A stretch of DNA of 64,000 nucleotides from Meandrina meandrites. Taxonomy: Eukaryota; Cnidaria; Anthozoa; Scleractinia; Meandrinidae. How positions within the stretch are numbered: the first letter of the stretch is position 1; the number at the start of each line of letters is the position of its first letter. Below the pieces are notes generated by a model that was given only the letters and a program-made list of their open reading frames with translations, was not told where the DNA came from and did not search any database. This document shows, in pieces, positions 32,010-43,539 of this stretch. The stretch spans positions 16,678,899 through 16,742,898 of the forward strand of contig OY855914.1 of the NCBI GenBank assembly GCA_963693305.1, in the 5' to 3' direction. The position numbers were made by a program, and so were the translations under genes.

Positions 32010-32880
32010 AAAAGATACTCCAATACCCACTCACATAGTCAGAGAAATGATCAGACTTGTACTTCAGGAGAATTCCTTCCAATTTAATGGCAGCGACTAC
32101 CTACAAACTCATGGAACCGCAATGGGCACTAAAATGGCTTTCGCCTTTGCAAATATTTTCATGTCCGCGGTTGAAAGCAATATCATTAAAATGAACAAAA
32201 CAAAACCACTTGTGTGGAAAAGATATATTGACGATGTATTTTCTTTGCAGGACGCCAAGAGAGAGGACATTAACCTCTTTATCTTGGAAGCTAACAGGCA
32301 CCATCCTACAATTAGATTCACGGCTGACATATCACAGAAAGAATTAAACTTTCTAGACACGACAGTCTTTAAAGGCGAAAGATTTAACAAAGAATCCGTC
32401 CTGGACGTTTGCACGCATTTCAAAGCCACTGAGACTTTTCAGTACACGCACTTCTCCTCCTGTCACGCCCCTGGCGTGGCAACGGGCTTTATCAAAGGCG
32501 AAGCAATAAGACTTCTCAGAACCAACTCTTCGAAAACACTCTTTGGCGTAAATATTAGTACCTTCAAATCGCAGCTACGCTAACGAGGTTACCCAAGCGA
32601 CCTAGTCGAAAAGATACTCTCTGAAGTCAAATTTACCAAGAGAAGATCAGCACTCCAGGAAAAAAGAAAAAGTGCGAAAGAACATATTGCCTTTTGTCAC
32701 GCACTACAACCCATCAGTGCCGAACATAAAGAAAATCATAATGAGCAAATGGCATCTCATTCAGCAGCAGCTATTGCTGCGGAAGATTTTTAAGGAACCA
32801 CCAATTATCGTATATCTCCTATAAAAGAAGCAGATCTCTAAAGGATGTACTAGTCAGAGCTAAACTCTAAAGGTCACTTG
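32010..32880 (+). pseudogene. Penelope-like element, 3' part of the reverse transcriptase ORF
   Basis: Resumes at PIPTHIVREMIRLVLQENSF (about 32,022) directly after the residues lost at 26,413. Core motifs: YLQTHGTAMGTKMAFAFANI (motif B region), RYIDDVFSL (catalytic YIDD) and LNFLDTTVFKG. A TAA at 32,581-32,583 follows FKSQLR, after which RGYPSDLVEKILSEV and, in another frame, LPFVTHYNPSVPNIKK and MSKWHLIQQQ continue to about 32,870. Penelope-like elements encode a telomerase-related reverse transcriptase. No GIY-YIG endonuclease was seen. The copy is inactive: stop, frameshift and split. Confidence 0.8.
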
Positions 32881-34348
32881 AGGTGTAAACAAGGGGAGGA
32901 GGGGGGAGTCTGGGGCATGCTTTCCCACAAAATTTTCAAAAATCGAAGATGCTAAGACGGGTTTTCCTTTATTCTGAGCGGGTACAAAGGCAACATGGAA
33001 TTGGAGTTTCTTAACTTCTCAATAAGAAAATAGTTTAATAGTTTTCAAAATACTTTCAGCGTAAGAGCGTAAGATTTAATTGCATTCGTTTGCGTGAATC
33101 TCACGCGCAATGCATGAGAATGGTCATGCAAAGTGCAATACTGGAACATAAAAGGGCAAATCTGCAAAGGCTATTTTTTCTACAAGCCATTGTCGAATTA
33201 AAAAAAGCGCCATCGTCACTGTCGAGTTTTGCTTTTCTCTTTGTCGCTGTCGTAATTTCACGGGAGCATCTCGTCGTTCGTCGTCATTCCAGCTCCTCCA
33301 TGTCACCGTCGCCGTTTGTTAGCCTCCGGTTACGTCTATTTAACACAAGATCCGGTTGTTTAAATGGTGAATAGCGCTATCCACCGATAAACGCTATCCA
33401 GTAGACAAGTGTTAACAAAACATACCACGCAACTTACTGGATAGAAATTTATCCGGTGAATAGTGTTATTAATTCATCCTTTGAAAAAGCGGGCCAGGTT
33501 GAAATTAAACTGCGGGTTAGTTCTGTTTTTTTCGAAAGTGGGTTACCGCTAACCTCAGGTTAAAATTAACTAATCTCACGACGTGGGTTAACTCACCAAC
33601 CACGGGTTAAATTACGAAATATTCGCCTGCTTCGAAAGTATGCTTTTACACATGTCCACTTCGACGAAGACATACATGCTTGATACAAGACCGGTATGAG
33701 ATTTCGAGAAAAGGCGCAACCCGCTTGCTTCAAACGAGATAGACAACACCGCCAAAATAATTCCTTCACAGTTTTCTTATTCAACCGTTCTAGTACACAA
33801 TACTTCCTCTTTTGTAAGCTAAATATTACAGGAAAGTACTTTAAAAGTAACTTTCATCACAATCAAGGTAGGCAATAAGGCAACATTTGGGGCGCTATAT
33901 AAACTGGGAAAACACATAAGTCGACATAAGGAATATTGAGAAAGATTCAGTCTAGAAATGTGGCTAAAGAACAAGTTTAAGCAGCCGAGAGTGTTTCCCG
34001 CGTAAACTAGGAGAAGAGGAAATAGTAAATTATCACTTACTGGTTCTGCCTAAATAATTCTTAAATAAAACATAGTTCGACCGAAATAGGCGTCGTAGTT
34101 GCTTGCTTCAGAGAATATCGAATGTCCCGTCACTTTATTGGTCAATATTGCAATGTACTTATCGCTGTCTTGCGTAGCACATTAAATTCGAAGGAAAGTT
34201 ATCTCGGTGTTCAAATCAAGCAAAGAGTAATATGGAGTACAAGTGCTAACTGGACATTAAAGTCCCTAAGCCCGAGGTTAACTAACCCGCCCACTAATTC
34301 TGCTGAGAGAAACACTATTTTACCCTCGGAATAACAACAAACATATGG
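32881..34348. repeat. Non-coding DNA with a gcgctatcca-type short palindromic repeat
   Basis: At about 33,363-33,470, tggtgaatagcgctatccac and ggatagaaatttatccggtg form imperfect inverted units. The block to 34,340 contains several gggttaa / ttaaccc words but no coding sequence recognised. Confidence 0.4.
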
Positions 34349-34352
34349 TTAA

Positions 34353-34816
34353 CCCTATTCATACCGGGCTTTTTTGGATCTTTTCAGACCGGGGGGGGGG
34401 GGGGGATTCCCCCCCCCCCCCCCCTCCATAACTTCCAGAATATTTAAGCAATCGCAATAAAACTTACAGTATATATAGTGTGTCCAAAAATCTATCTTTA
34501 TGTCACGTGCGGCGATGACGTCACATCTCGTGACAATTACATCATGATGCCAAAACAGCCGCCATCTTGGATCCGCCCTCTTGGATTTCAAAATTTTTCC
34601 AAAACATCTGAAAACCGCCCAAAATTACTGAAAAATACTCAAATTATATAAAGCAGACACAACAACCTATCCTACTGTCCTACCAATTTATTCCCAGATA
34701 AATTTAAGAAAAACTCATAAAGTTTGGCAGCGTTTGGTTGAATCTTGAAAAAGTTATAAACGTTCAAAGTCAGCGCAGGCACTTTCCGTCCCCCCAACCC
34801 CCCGGTCTGAATAGGG
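34353..34816. mobile_element. piggyBac-like MITE, 464 bp, TTAA target duplication
   Basis: Flanked by TTAA at 34,349-34,352 and 34,817-34,820, with imperfect terminal inverted repeats CCCTATTCATACCGGG (left) and the inverse of ccggtctgaataggg (right). Close to the left end are adjoining G and C runs. No transposase. TTAA targets and CCC-starting ends fit the piggyBac superfamily. A second copy of this family was split by the LINE at 20,872/24,303. Confidence 0.75.
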
Positions 34817-34820
34817 TTAA

Positions 34821-35113
34821 GAAATTTAACCTCGGGTGTAGCTCTAACTCAAGGTAATGTCTCTTCAAAGAGACATTTTAGTTGCCTCATTTTCTATTGT
34901 TATGGGTAATTGTTGTTGTCAGTCCAATATTTTCTAATTTATAACCGTTTCTCTTCTTTCCTTGTCTTTTCATGTGTGCAATTGGACAAATCAGCGGGTC
35001 GTAAGTATTTTATTTGTTTTCTTTATACGTTTTGTAATAATGTATACAGCTGACCTACTCCCTACTCACCGCTAGAAGTGCTGCCTTGAGGCATTGAACC
35101 TGAGTGACTTATA
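34821..35113. other. Intronic DNA, no gene
   Basis: Contains a pyrimidine-rich stretch followed by acaaatcag, cgggtc and gtaagt near 34,985-35,010, which could be a 6-nt micro-exon of the LDLa gene, but there is no way to support it. Confidence 0.3.
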
Positions 35114-35351
35114 CCCCAGTCACACCAAAGGTTAAACACGTTAAAAGGCTGCTTAGTTAAACACGGTTTAAAATTGTTTTCTTCGCAGAAGTTGATAACT
35201 GATGATTGCCGACTTCAAATTTGGTACAATGAAATCGCAAGTTTCCGTTTACTGGAACCCTATACAAAATTTAGTTTATTAGTCTTCTGTTGCTGATTTT
35301 CATTTTGTTTAACCTGGTTTAACTAAACATGTTTTGTTGGTGTGAAATGGG
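35114..35351. mobile_element. Short MITE with cacacc terminal inverted repeats
   Basis: Left end cccagtcacaccaaaggtta with gttaaacacg... and right end tttaactaaacatg...ggtgtgaaatggg are imperfect inverses over about 40 bp. The interior is 150 bp without coding sequence. The target duplication is not clear. Confidence 0.45.
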
Positions 35352-36609
35352 TATTATTTAGGTTCTTCTGAGCTTAGACAACCTCCACCTCCTAAAAACA
35401 ACACATTTTCCAGGTAACAAAAAAAAAAAGAAAACAAGCCCCAAGACTGGTCACAATATATTCCTTTTCTTATCATCTCAATACAATGTCAAGCATACCG
35501 GTAACGAGTTACCAAACAGGAATTTCTTATCATTTTTACAAATGCACACTTTCAATTATAAATATATCTGTGCTGCCAGCATTTGACTTCACACGGGCTT
35601 AAAAAGCGTCAGAGGACTTAAGGTCATGGCTAATGCACAGTCGTGGACCAGGGACTGGGTTGGCTGCAGGTGGCTGGCTTGCGACAAGCTGCCAAAAGTA
35701 ATAGGGTGGAGAGGGTATGCTTTTGGTACTTTGGAATGTGAGAGTTAAATTTTGAGTGTTGAACTTTGTCTTTGCTGGCTGTAGTTTAGTAAGCTACGTA
35801 GCAGAGCTGGCCAGCAGAGAGGGCTGCTGTTGGAAAGAAGGAATCCTTCTGCTGTAGCACAGGGTGCGTCGGCTAGGTTGTGGCCTGGGGTAGGGGAGAA
35901 GGGATCGTGGGTTTGCTTCGCTGTTTAGAGCTGTTGGCGAGTATAGGTTCCCAGCTTCGAATTTAGACAGATTTTGAACTCAAGTGGGCCTGCTATGGTT
36001 CCTAAACACTCCTTGGTGAGTTTCGCATTGTAAGACTATGTTTAATTTGACTTCATTCCGGGAATTACAAAACTGCGACGCATGTTTCGAATCTATGTAC
36101 ATACCGTAAAATTCTGAACACTTCCTGCCCTTCCCCTAAATAAGCCAACGAACCCCAGACGTAAAAAAAAAACTTTCTAAAAATACTCTCTCCGAATATA
36201 AGCCCATTGGCTTAAAATTAATTTAGTTACAGCTTGTTGTGTTTAGAGAGTTTTACTGGCACGTAGAATGCAGAGTATCCTGTCCAACTAGAAACTTTTG
36301 AATATTTTTGAATCAGCAATTTCCATCCTAAAATGACCCCTCCACCCCGTATATGCATGTATATGCATATGTATATATGCCTGATTTTATGAAAACGGGG
36401 TCAGCGTTATTTTCAGCGCTCTGTGCGAAATTCGCCGTAAACGTTTTTTTCTCGCCAGAAACTATCTCCAAAGTAGACGATATAAAAACTAAAGGAAATG
36501 TCATTTTTTTTTTCTACTCTTCTCCTTTGACTTATTAACCCTTTCGCGCTGTTTAACATTTTTTTTTTCGTTTCTCGGCCCTCTTTTAAGCCTACTAAAG
36601 CCCCAAATG
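35352..36609. other. Intronic DNA without recognised feature
   Basis: Mixed composition, no ORF with domain character. A G/T-rich segment near 35,640-35,950 has no evident repeat unit. Confidence 0.4.
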
Positions 36610-37330
36610 TACACTGTAAAAACAGACCAGTTAAGGTAACCATTTTAAAAGGTTATAACCAATTGAAATAGATAGTCTTAATCTAAAAATAATCGGTTAA
36701 AAGTATAACCCATTTCTTAACGGTGAGATCAACCAATAATTAATTATTATTTTACCCTAAAAATTGGTTGTAACAATGAATGTTCAAAATAACCATTTTT
36801 TGTTGTCAAAATAAACTAATTAAGGATTTGGTTTAAAAGAGTGTAACTATTCTAAACCAGTCAATTAGAACATGTCAGAAACTACCATTTCTCATTTAGA
36901 TACGAGTTCGTATCTTGTTTTTATTTTTCGGATGAAACTTAAGTTGAAATAAATTTAATCAATCATTATATTTACTTCTGTTATTTCTGAGACTGGCTGA
37001 TATATTAGAATACTCCGTCCAAAAAACAATGCAAAGCATCGAGTCATTGTCATGTCTTAGATCAGAAACGGCGTCTTATCCTATTTTAACACAACCTTTT
37101 CCATTTCCGTTCGGTAATGAAAGCATTTTAGGAATTTATCTTATCAGACACTTAAAGTCACGCGGTATTTTCCTTTTGAGGTTGCGGGTTTGTTTGGCTG
37201 ATGCGTGAGCGTTTTTAATGATACGTATAATGCTAGATTTATCGCTAGTCGGTACTAGCCATGGCACGGGATTCCATTTCTTTTCGATCACCGTAAGCCG
37301 GCCGTCTCAAACGGATGAATTGTAAACATT

Positions 37331-37374
37331 ATGTCGAATTTTCAAAGAGCGGCTCTCCTGCCACCCGGCCCAAG
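37331..37374 (+). CDS. Candidate exon 1 of the transposon-borne ORF
   Basis: ATG 37331 encodes MSNFQRAALLPPGP plus two bases, then donor AAG|GTAATT. The phase-2 end matches the phase of the next candidate exon (37,601). Weak evidence taken alone; the strength lies in three junctions agreeing. Confidence 0.4.
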
Positions 37375-37600
37375 GTAATTATCTTTACTGATTGAAGGTC
37401 ATTTGAGTTATGGTACTTAACACCTCAACGTCAAAATTTTTAGCCAATGAGAAGTAATGGAATTTCGTTCAAATCCAACATATTTTCGTTGATAGTCCTT
37501 TTGGTGAACAACCGCGTCCAAAAGGTCACGTAGAAGGCAGGTAAAGAGTAGAAGCTTCAGTGAACACGAGTCACTGCGTTAGCTTTCATCGACGTCGCAG

Positions 37601-37672
37601 CGATAATTGTGCAAGAATAGTAAAGGTGGTTCTGCAATCTGGAAGAAGGAAAAGATTTTGGAGAAATGAAAG
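37601..37672 (+). CDS. Candidate exon 2 of the transposon-borne ORF
   Basis: After acceptor gtcgcAG, 72 bp read in the incoming phase as DNCARIVKVVLQSGRRKRFW followed by RNE, with no stop, ending at a phase-2 donor AAAG|GTAATT. The segment is basic. No domain recognised. The polypyrimidine tract upstream is weak. Confidence 0.4.
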
Positions 37673-37841
37673 GTAATTGACTATTGTTGGTTTTGCTTTG
37701 ATTCATCGTGCATGCTTAGGATCGTACTGATCGTAAACACATGAAATTGTTTCTTCTAAGAAAAGATGCTTACGGTTAACTATGTGCCTAATTCCTTGTA
37801 TTTTCTTACTCCCTTATGTAAGATTCTGATGTGATTGTTAG

Positions 37842-37899
37842 CGAGAGCTGGCGCATCGGCATGGACGTAATGGATCTGTTGGACATTATTTGCTATTGA
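37842..37899 (+). CDS. Candidate terminal coding exon of the transposon-borne ORF
   Basis: After acceptor gattgttAG, the incoming phase reads ESWRIGMDVMDLLDIICY and a TGA at 37,897-37,899. A strong donor ATG|GTAAGT follows at 37,964 and a plausible acceptor atatAG at 38,236, suggesting a further non-coding exon. The complete ORF would be about 57 residues; function unknown. Confidence 0.4.
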
Positions 37900-39323
37900 A
37901 TTGCAAAGTGAAACCCTTCGGAACAACTTTCAAAGCGTGTGAACTAAAGTCAGTTCAGAAATGGTAAGTATTTTGGCTGGTTGCTAATTTTAGTTTAAAA
38001 TATTACAGACGGGAGAAATGATAAATAAAGAAATGAGATTCGGTCCTCTTGCTGTGTATCGGCTAAATAACTGTTCTCTTGCTTCTTGACATGTGCTAGA
38101 ATTTGTCAATAATCGCTCTCGATGAGAGCGCCTTCATGTGAAAACGGATAGCTACTGATCTTGTCTTGAGAAACCTGTTAGACTTTCTTTACTGTCAGCA
38201 ATTACTAATATTCATATATTCATTTTATTCATATAGAGTAAAGAAGTGGAAAAAAGGTTTGGTACGCTAGTAAAGACAGCAACATCACTGAGGCTTATGA
38301 GAAGCACTGTGTGAGTCAAGACTGTGGATGAACTTTAAATTGCCTGGCTCGAATGCACGATGGTCTGCAGGATTTTATCACCGACGGTATTCTTATGCAG
38401 TGGCTCCCGTTTAGGGTACTTTTTATGGCACCAATATGGAGGTTTCAACGGATATATCGGTGGGCATGAACGGAACGTTTTCCTTTTCTTTTTTTTTGTC
38501 ATGTAAGACTGGATGTAAGAACATTGTATATGCTATTAACACAGTTAAGTGCAACAATCGTGCTGTGAAGCAGTGTCGTCAGCTCTGGTAGGTTGCATGA
38601 ATGGCGAGAAAAATATTGACTACTGTGTTTATATAATTATAGTAACGTTTGATGTGCAGATATTGTAACCCGTTTTGGGGTGAGGACAAATGTTAAAACA
38701 ACTATTAAAAATGTTTAAAAGTACTATTATTGTGAATTTATTGTAATCCATTAATTATCGGTTAAAACAGCCCATTTGTTATAACCGATAAGGAATGGTT
38801 ATACCTACCAACCGTTAACTATTTTAAATCGGTTACCACAGATTCATGGTAGGATCCAAAAAAACAGGGTTAGCATAACCATAAAAAATGGTTATTTTAA
38901 CCAATACTTATGTGTTGACAAGGTTTGACTGTTTTTAAAAGTTAATATGACCGAAAACTTACAGTCATTTTTAACCAAAATAATAAAGGTCATGACAACC
39001 TATTTTTAATGGGTTGAAAAAATCCGTGTGGGTGAGATTAGAAACAAACTTTGTTGATGGTTAATGTAACCTTTTTAAAATGGTTGTTCCAACTGATGGG
39101 CAAAATGGTTAAAACGAACCATTATCCAAAAACTCCCAAAAAATATAGTTACCACAGATTCAAACTATAACCATTTTGTTTTGGTTGTTGTAACCGGTCC
39201 GTTTTTACAGTGTATGTGATTATATTAATTGTTGTTTATTTGTTTATAATTAAATTTATAGTATTGTACATATATGTTTAGTATATCGATCTGCAAATAA
39301 CTGATTGCTCACTACTTCACTAG

Positions 39324-39434
39324 GAACGTGCGAAGAGTATGAATACAAATGTGCAAATGGAAAGTGTATAAGGGGATGGGATCGCTGTTACGGAGGAGAC
39401 AACTGTGGTGATAATTCCGATGAACAGCAATGCT
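39324..39434 (+). CDS. LDL-receptor class A domain exon (exon 3)
   Basis: Acceptor cttcactAG and donor T|GTAAGT bound 111 bp, phase 1-1. The translation [20 protein letters not shown] continues [16 protein letters not shown], with all six cysteines and the acidic calcium-binding box of an LDLa repeat. It continues the + strand gene that starts at 19,278. Intron 2 is therefore about 18.7 kb unless further exons were missed. No later exon was recognised in the window, so the 3' end of the gene is unknown. Confidence 0.85.
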
Positions 39435-40308
39435 GTAAGTATTTTGTACAGTTCCATTCAACTTTGTATTGTAGTGTAATGGTGGTTAGCATCCAAAGTC
39501 TATGAACTCAGCCTGTGCTGGTAATGATAAGAAACACGTTGATCACCAAACAGAGTTCTCATATATATTGTCATTTTTTTTTAAGTAGTACAGTAGTAAC
39601 GTTTTACTCAGATTTTAAACATTGGCAATTTGGAGGGATGACTGATGGACTGGTGCTAGAACTTTTCACTGATGATCTCTATCAGTTAGAATGTGAGAGA
39701 ATTGAAGGAAATGCTTGGTTGGAATGCTAAAGGAGAATCCCTAACTTAACTCCCTTGCTGGGAGTGCTATCTCTAACTTACATCAAGTGAGGTGTAACTG
39801 AGCGTCCTCTTTCAACATTCTCTGTTAACAAGCCATGCCTAAGTGACTACCGCAGTAAAGCTCCATAAGACAGTGATGCTCATGGACAGTCATAATGACT
39901 TTGGCGAGTTGTACATGAAACTTATCAATAGTGACTGTATCAAGAAACAGGGCGAACTATGTGAATAGTGCTACTCAAGTGTACAGAAGCGTGTGTAAGG
40001 CCCTCGGAATGCGAGGACCAATCTCACGCCCAATACCAGACCAAGAGTGTAATCAGCATTCAAGTTCACCTATCCCCTCGTCATGCAAAAGAAACTTTGA
40101 CCAACCCCTTAGTACCGTTTTTAAAGCCATCACCCAACCGTAAACTATCTGGATGAGTAGTTTTGTGGCTGAATCCGCAACTAAATTGTAACAGATATTT
40201 TTATAGAAGTACACTCTAGATCAACATAGTAAAAGACCTGAAGGATCCAAGCATGAGCACATCTCGAAATTGAATGCATGCTTACTCCCACTTCACTGCA
40301 ATTTTTTT
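39435..40308. other. Intronic or downstream DNA, no gene recognised
   Basis: Short open frames only. No LDLa-like cysteine pattern, splice-flanked exon or repeat found. Confidence 0.4.
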
Positions 40309-40312
40309 TTAA

Positions 40313-41179
40313 GGTTACCGTATACCTTCAGATCGACAATTTTTCACAAAGTTGGATTTTTACATCCAAGTAATAGTCCAAGTGTGATCTTTCATTTAAA
40401 AAAAAAGTTTTGAAAAAGAGTGAATATCGGCGGAGAAATGAGCATATTTCGTTTTTGACCGGAAGTAAAAATTCTTCTTTAGAGTGACACTCATATGACG
40501 TGTATGCACTCAACCGAGACGGTTTTCGCGGGAAGTATCACGAAAGCCGCCATTCTCGCGCACTGATTGGCCTTGTTATTCGAGAAGGTGTTGCAAGCTT
40601 CATGTGGGCGGCGTTTGTTTGCATTGCAAGATATTTTTTAAGCGCTGTTTTCTGAAATCAATTTTTCGCTTTGAACGCGACACTTTAAAGAGCTACAACT
40701 CCAAAGGAATTTGCCCCTTCTACGTCAAATTTGGCGAGCAGCTAGTTTAACATGTTAATAACAAAAACGTGTCGGCGATTTTTTTATTTTTGTATACTTT
40801 TTCTACTGGAGCGATTTTTGTATGATCACTCCTGTTTGTTTTAGCCCTATTTGCGAAATGTCTTGTATCTTTTTATTGCAATTGAATATGACAAAACGCC
40901 GACACATTTTCTTAGCGCTTGGGGTCCGGAAACCAAAGAACAAATCAAATTAGCGAAATACAAAATTCGCTTTGACTTGTAGCCTTCAAAAGGCGACTCA
41001 GGCGCTCGTGTTTCGAGGTTCCTAAAAGATTGACATTTCATTCTACTAAAAAATGTTTTTATAGATTGAAAGCCAGCTCAATAAGCTTTAATTTGATATA
41101 GGGTTTTAGCTGTCTACAATTTATTCCGACCGCGCTATATCGTTTAGACGCGAGACACCCCCAAAGGTATACGGTAACC
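40313..41179. mobile_element. TTAA-flanked DNA element, 867 bp, 16-bp TIRs
   Basis: Perfect terminal inverted repeats GGTTACCGTATACCTT and AAGGTATACGGTAACC, flanked by TTAA at 40,309-40,312 and 41,180-41,183. The interior contains only short open frames without transposase features, so it is non-autonomous. TTAA targets point to piggyBac-type mobilisation, though the GGTTACC ends differ from the CCC ends of the element at 34,353. Confidence 0.7.
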
Positions 41180-43536
41180 TTAAGAGAATTAACTGGTGCA
41201 TGCACACGAAACAGCAGGGTTATGACCTAAAAGGAGACTACAGATGAATCACCCCCCCCCCCCCCACCCAAATAATTTCATGTCTTAATGCAAGAAAGCA
41301 TTAAAAAAGCTATACTTGTTTTTAATTTTGTTGTATTTTGCACTTTTTTATAAAAGCTTCATTTAGCCTCGTTTTCATGCTTTCCTGAAGCGTGTGCCTC
41401 TGAGCTTCTCAATAAAACCCATTTTGCATTAACGTCTTCAGTTTCGATTATCTGGGTCTGGGACTTTTCATAATTTTACTAACGATAAGTTTCTGAGTCT
41501 GAAACCGCTGATATTCTTTCTGTTCTTTCTGTCGCAATCAGTTTTACAAGTAACTGAAAGACAGAAAAGCTGACCGTACGGTTGGATTGAACTAATGTAT
41601 TTCCAATATTTCGTCAGGCACGGCCTGACTTCTTTCCCTGAAGAAGTCAGAAAGAAGAAGTCAGGCCGTGCCTGACGAAATATTGGAAATACATTTAATT
41701 CAATCCCCTTTCAGTTACTTGTATCCCTACATTTAGCTGATCAGATCCAACAGGATCCGGTTCCTTTGTTTTTGTCCCTTGCTAAAGCTTAAAGTTAACA
41801 AATCAGTTGTAGGCTGATCGATTCTTTCACCACAAAATAACTGGATTACTTCCTCCTAATTAAAGAACGCTACCTTACGTTTGGTAGGCGTTGTATTTTA
41901 TTAGAAGAATATAGTAAAAATGCAGTATTATTAATTAAGGTACTAATTACTTGCTATTCTTTTTCTTTTTCATTCCATGCCAAATTTTAATGGGAACGTC
42001 AGTCTTCCGTAAGTGTTTTGCAGTTATATCAATTAATAATTATTCACGAAACAGTTAATTTAATATATATATATTTAAAACAGTACATTGCATTAGAACA
42101 TTGCAATGTACTTTTCACATCGTCTCCCCTACTCAGTCCACAAGACAGTGTGCGGAGAAAGTTCTGAATGCCACCTCATTAAATCTTTATTACTCCTTTT
42201 CATATAACACAGAATAAGGAAGCTGTTAGCAGGACCTGACACTGGGTGACACTTTTTCTTGAAATGCGTCCATTCTTCCCATTTTTCACTTACATTTAGA
42301 AAAAAGGTCTATGGATGCAGAACATGTTTGACAGCATTCAATCGTCTAACACTGATAAAGAAGTTAAAACTGTGGTATTTAATTTTAACTCGTATGACAA
42401 CAATAATCATATAAAGGCCATATTGCCCGATCGCTCTCCAAGTTTCGTCATATCAGTTAGACTCATGATAACTTTCTTTCCGAATTTATAGGGGGTGGAG
42501 GCGTATTTTTTCAGTAGCAGGCAGAATATTGAAATCACCTTCCCCAGCTGATATCACCCAACCCATTGAAACTGTATTATGAAACCAAATCAAACCAAAG
42601 CAATTAAGACTTGGTTTCAGTAAATATGAACCAGTGAGGTGCAATAGTGAAAAATCAAAAAAATCCGAAAAAAATTCACAGTATAGCCCTTGGTGAACTA
42701 TTACTAGAAATATAGTTTTTATTTTGATCTTGATTATTATTTTGGGCGTACGAAGGTCATCTTGATTTCGCCGCTCTCGAGCGGTGTTTCAAGGGCTCTC
42801 ACACCGCACATCGCGAAGACCTCCTTTTCAATATCAAAACAACTTTCCACAGAACAACAAATAGATAATAAGAAAGAATGGATAATGATAGTCATTTTGA
42901 GTGGTCATTTTATTTGTTTGGATTAATAAAGAATTTTTAGAAGATTTTCAATTATTTACATTTAGTTTGAGTGATTTCGCAAAATTCAACGGCTAAAATG
43001 GTAAAGAAACTTATACCACGTGAAAGAGCATCCTTTCTTCTTGTAAAATCCGTTTTCAAAACCTTGGGCAACTCAAACGATGATTTTTGAGGTCGCAAAA
43101 TGTAAATGGCACTTTCGTGAAATTTGAGCTTTGCCGTAACGGCCTCCCGTTGATGAAAACATATCATGTAAACACTTCTGAACAATTAAGTGCGTCTGTC
43201 ACAGAAAACCGACCACCAATGTATGGAGGCCATGATATTCGAAATCCTTGATTCTCACGATTTTTTGTGGAATGATAGCACTTCATGTACTGATTACAGG
43301 CTAGTTGCTCTTAATAGGCCAAGAAATTGGGCAGCCTTTTTTCCGTAATCCGAGGGCTAAATTTTATTATAAAAAATAACAAAAACATGGCACATTTTAT
43401 TATTTTTTCCTACGTAGTTAAGAGAAGATGGCATCCTTCCTTGGCCATTTATGGAAAGTGGGTGCTATATGCTCCAAAGCAATATCATTAAAATCACCTT
43501 CCATATAAAGGTAAAAATTTCAGAGGTGATCAAAAG
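41180..43536. other. Non-coding DNA with two palindromes
   Basis: Contains the hairpin at 41,547-41,726, a poly-C run near 41,254 and a short palindrome agtacattgca...tgcaatgtact near 42,083-42,114. No coding region recognised. Confidence 0.4.
41547..41726. repeat. ~180-bp hairpin (inverted repeat)
   Basis: Arms acaagtaactgaaag (41,547) / ctttcagttacttgt (41,711) enclose a longer pair, atgtatttccaatatttcgt followed by caggcacggcctgacttct (from about 41,594), and its inverse ending near 41,692. The loop is very short. The whole can fold into one nearly perfect hairpin; a MITE or a small-RNA precursor are possibilities. Confidence 0.75.
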
Positions 43537-43539
43537 TAA

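Larger units (their letters stand above)
36612..39212. mobile_element. 2.6-kb TA-flanked DNA transposon with subterminal repeats and an internal spliced ORF
   Basis: Terminal inverted repeats CACTGTAAAAAC (36,612) and GTTTTTACAGTG (ending 39,212) are flanked by TA on both sides (36,610-611; 39,213-214). About 250 bp inside the left end and 500 bp inside the right end are dense with degenerate ggttataacc / aaccatttt words in both orientations, as in transposase-binding subterminal repeats. The centre (about 36,900-38,690) is different in composition and holds three exon-like segments. No transposase domain recognised. It sits ~110 bp before LDLa exon 3. Confidence 0.65.

Noticed and set aside
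34985..35012. Six-nucleotide micro-exon of the LDLa gene
   Set aside because: An acceptor-like and a donor-like site are present, but a 6-nt exon cannot be supported without transcript data.
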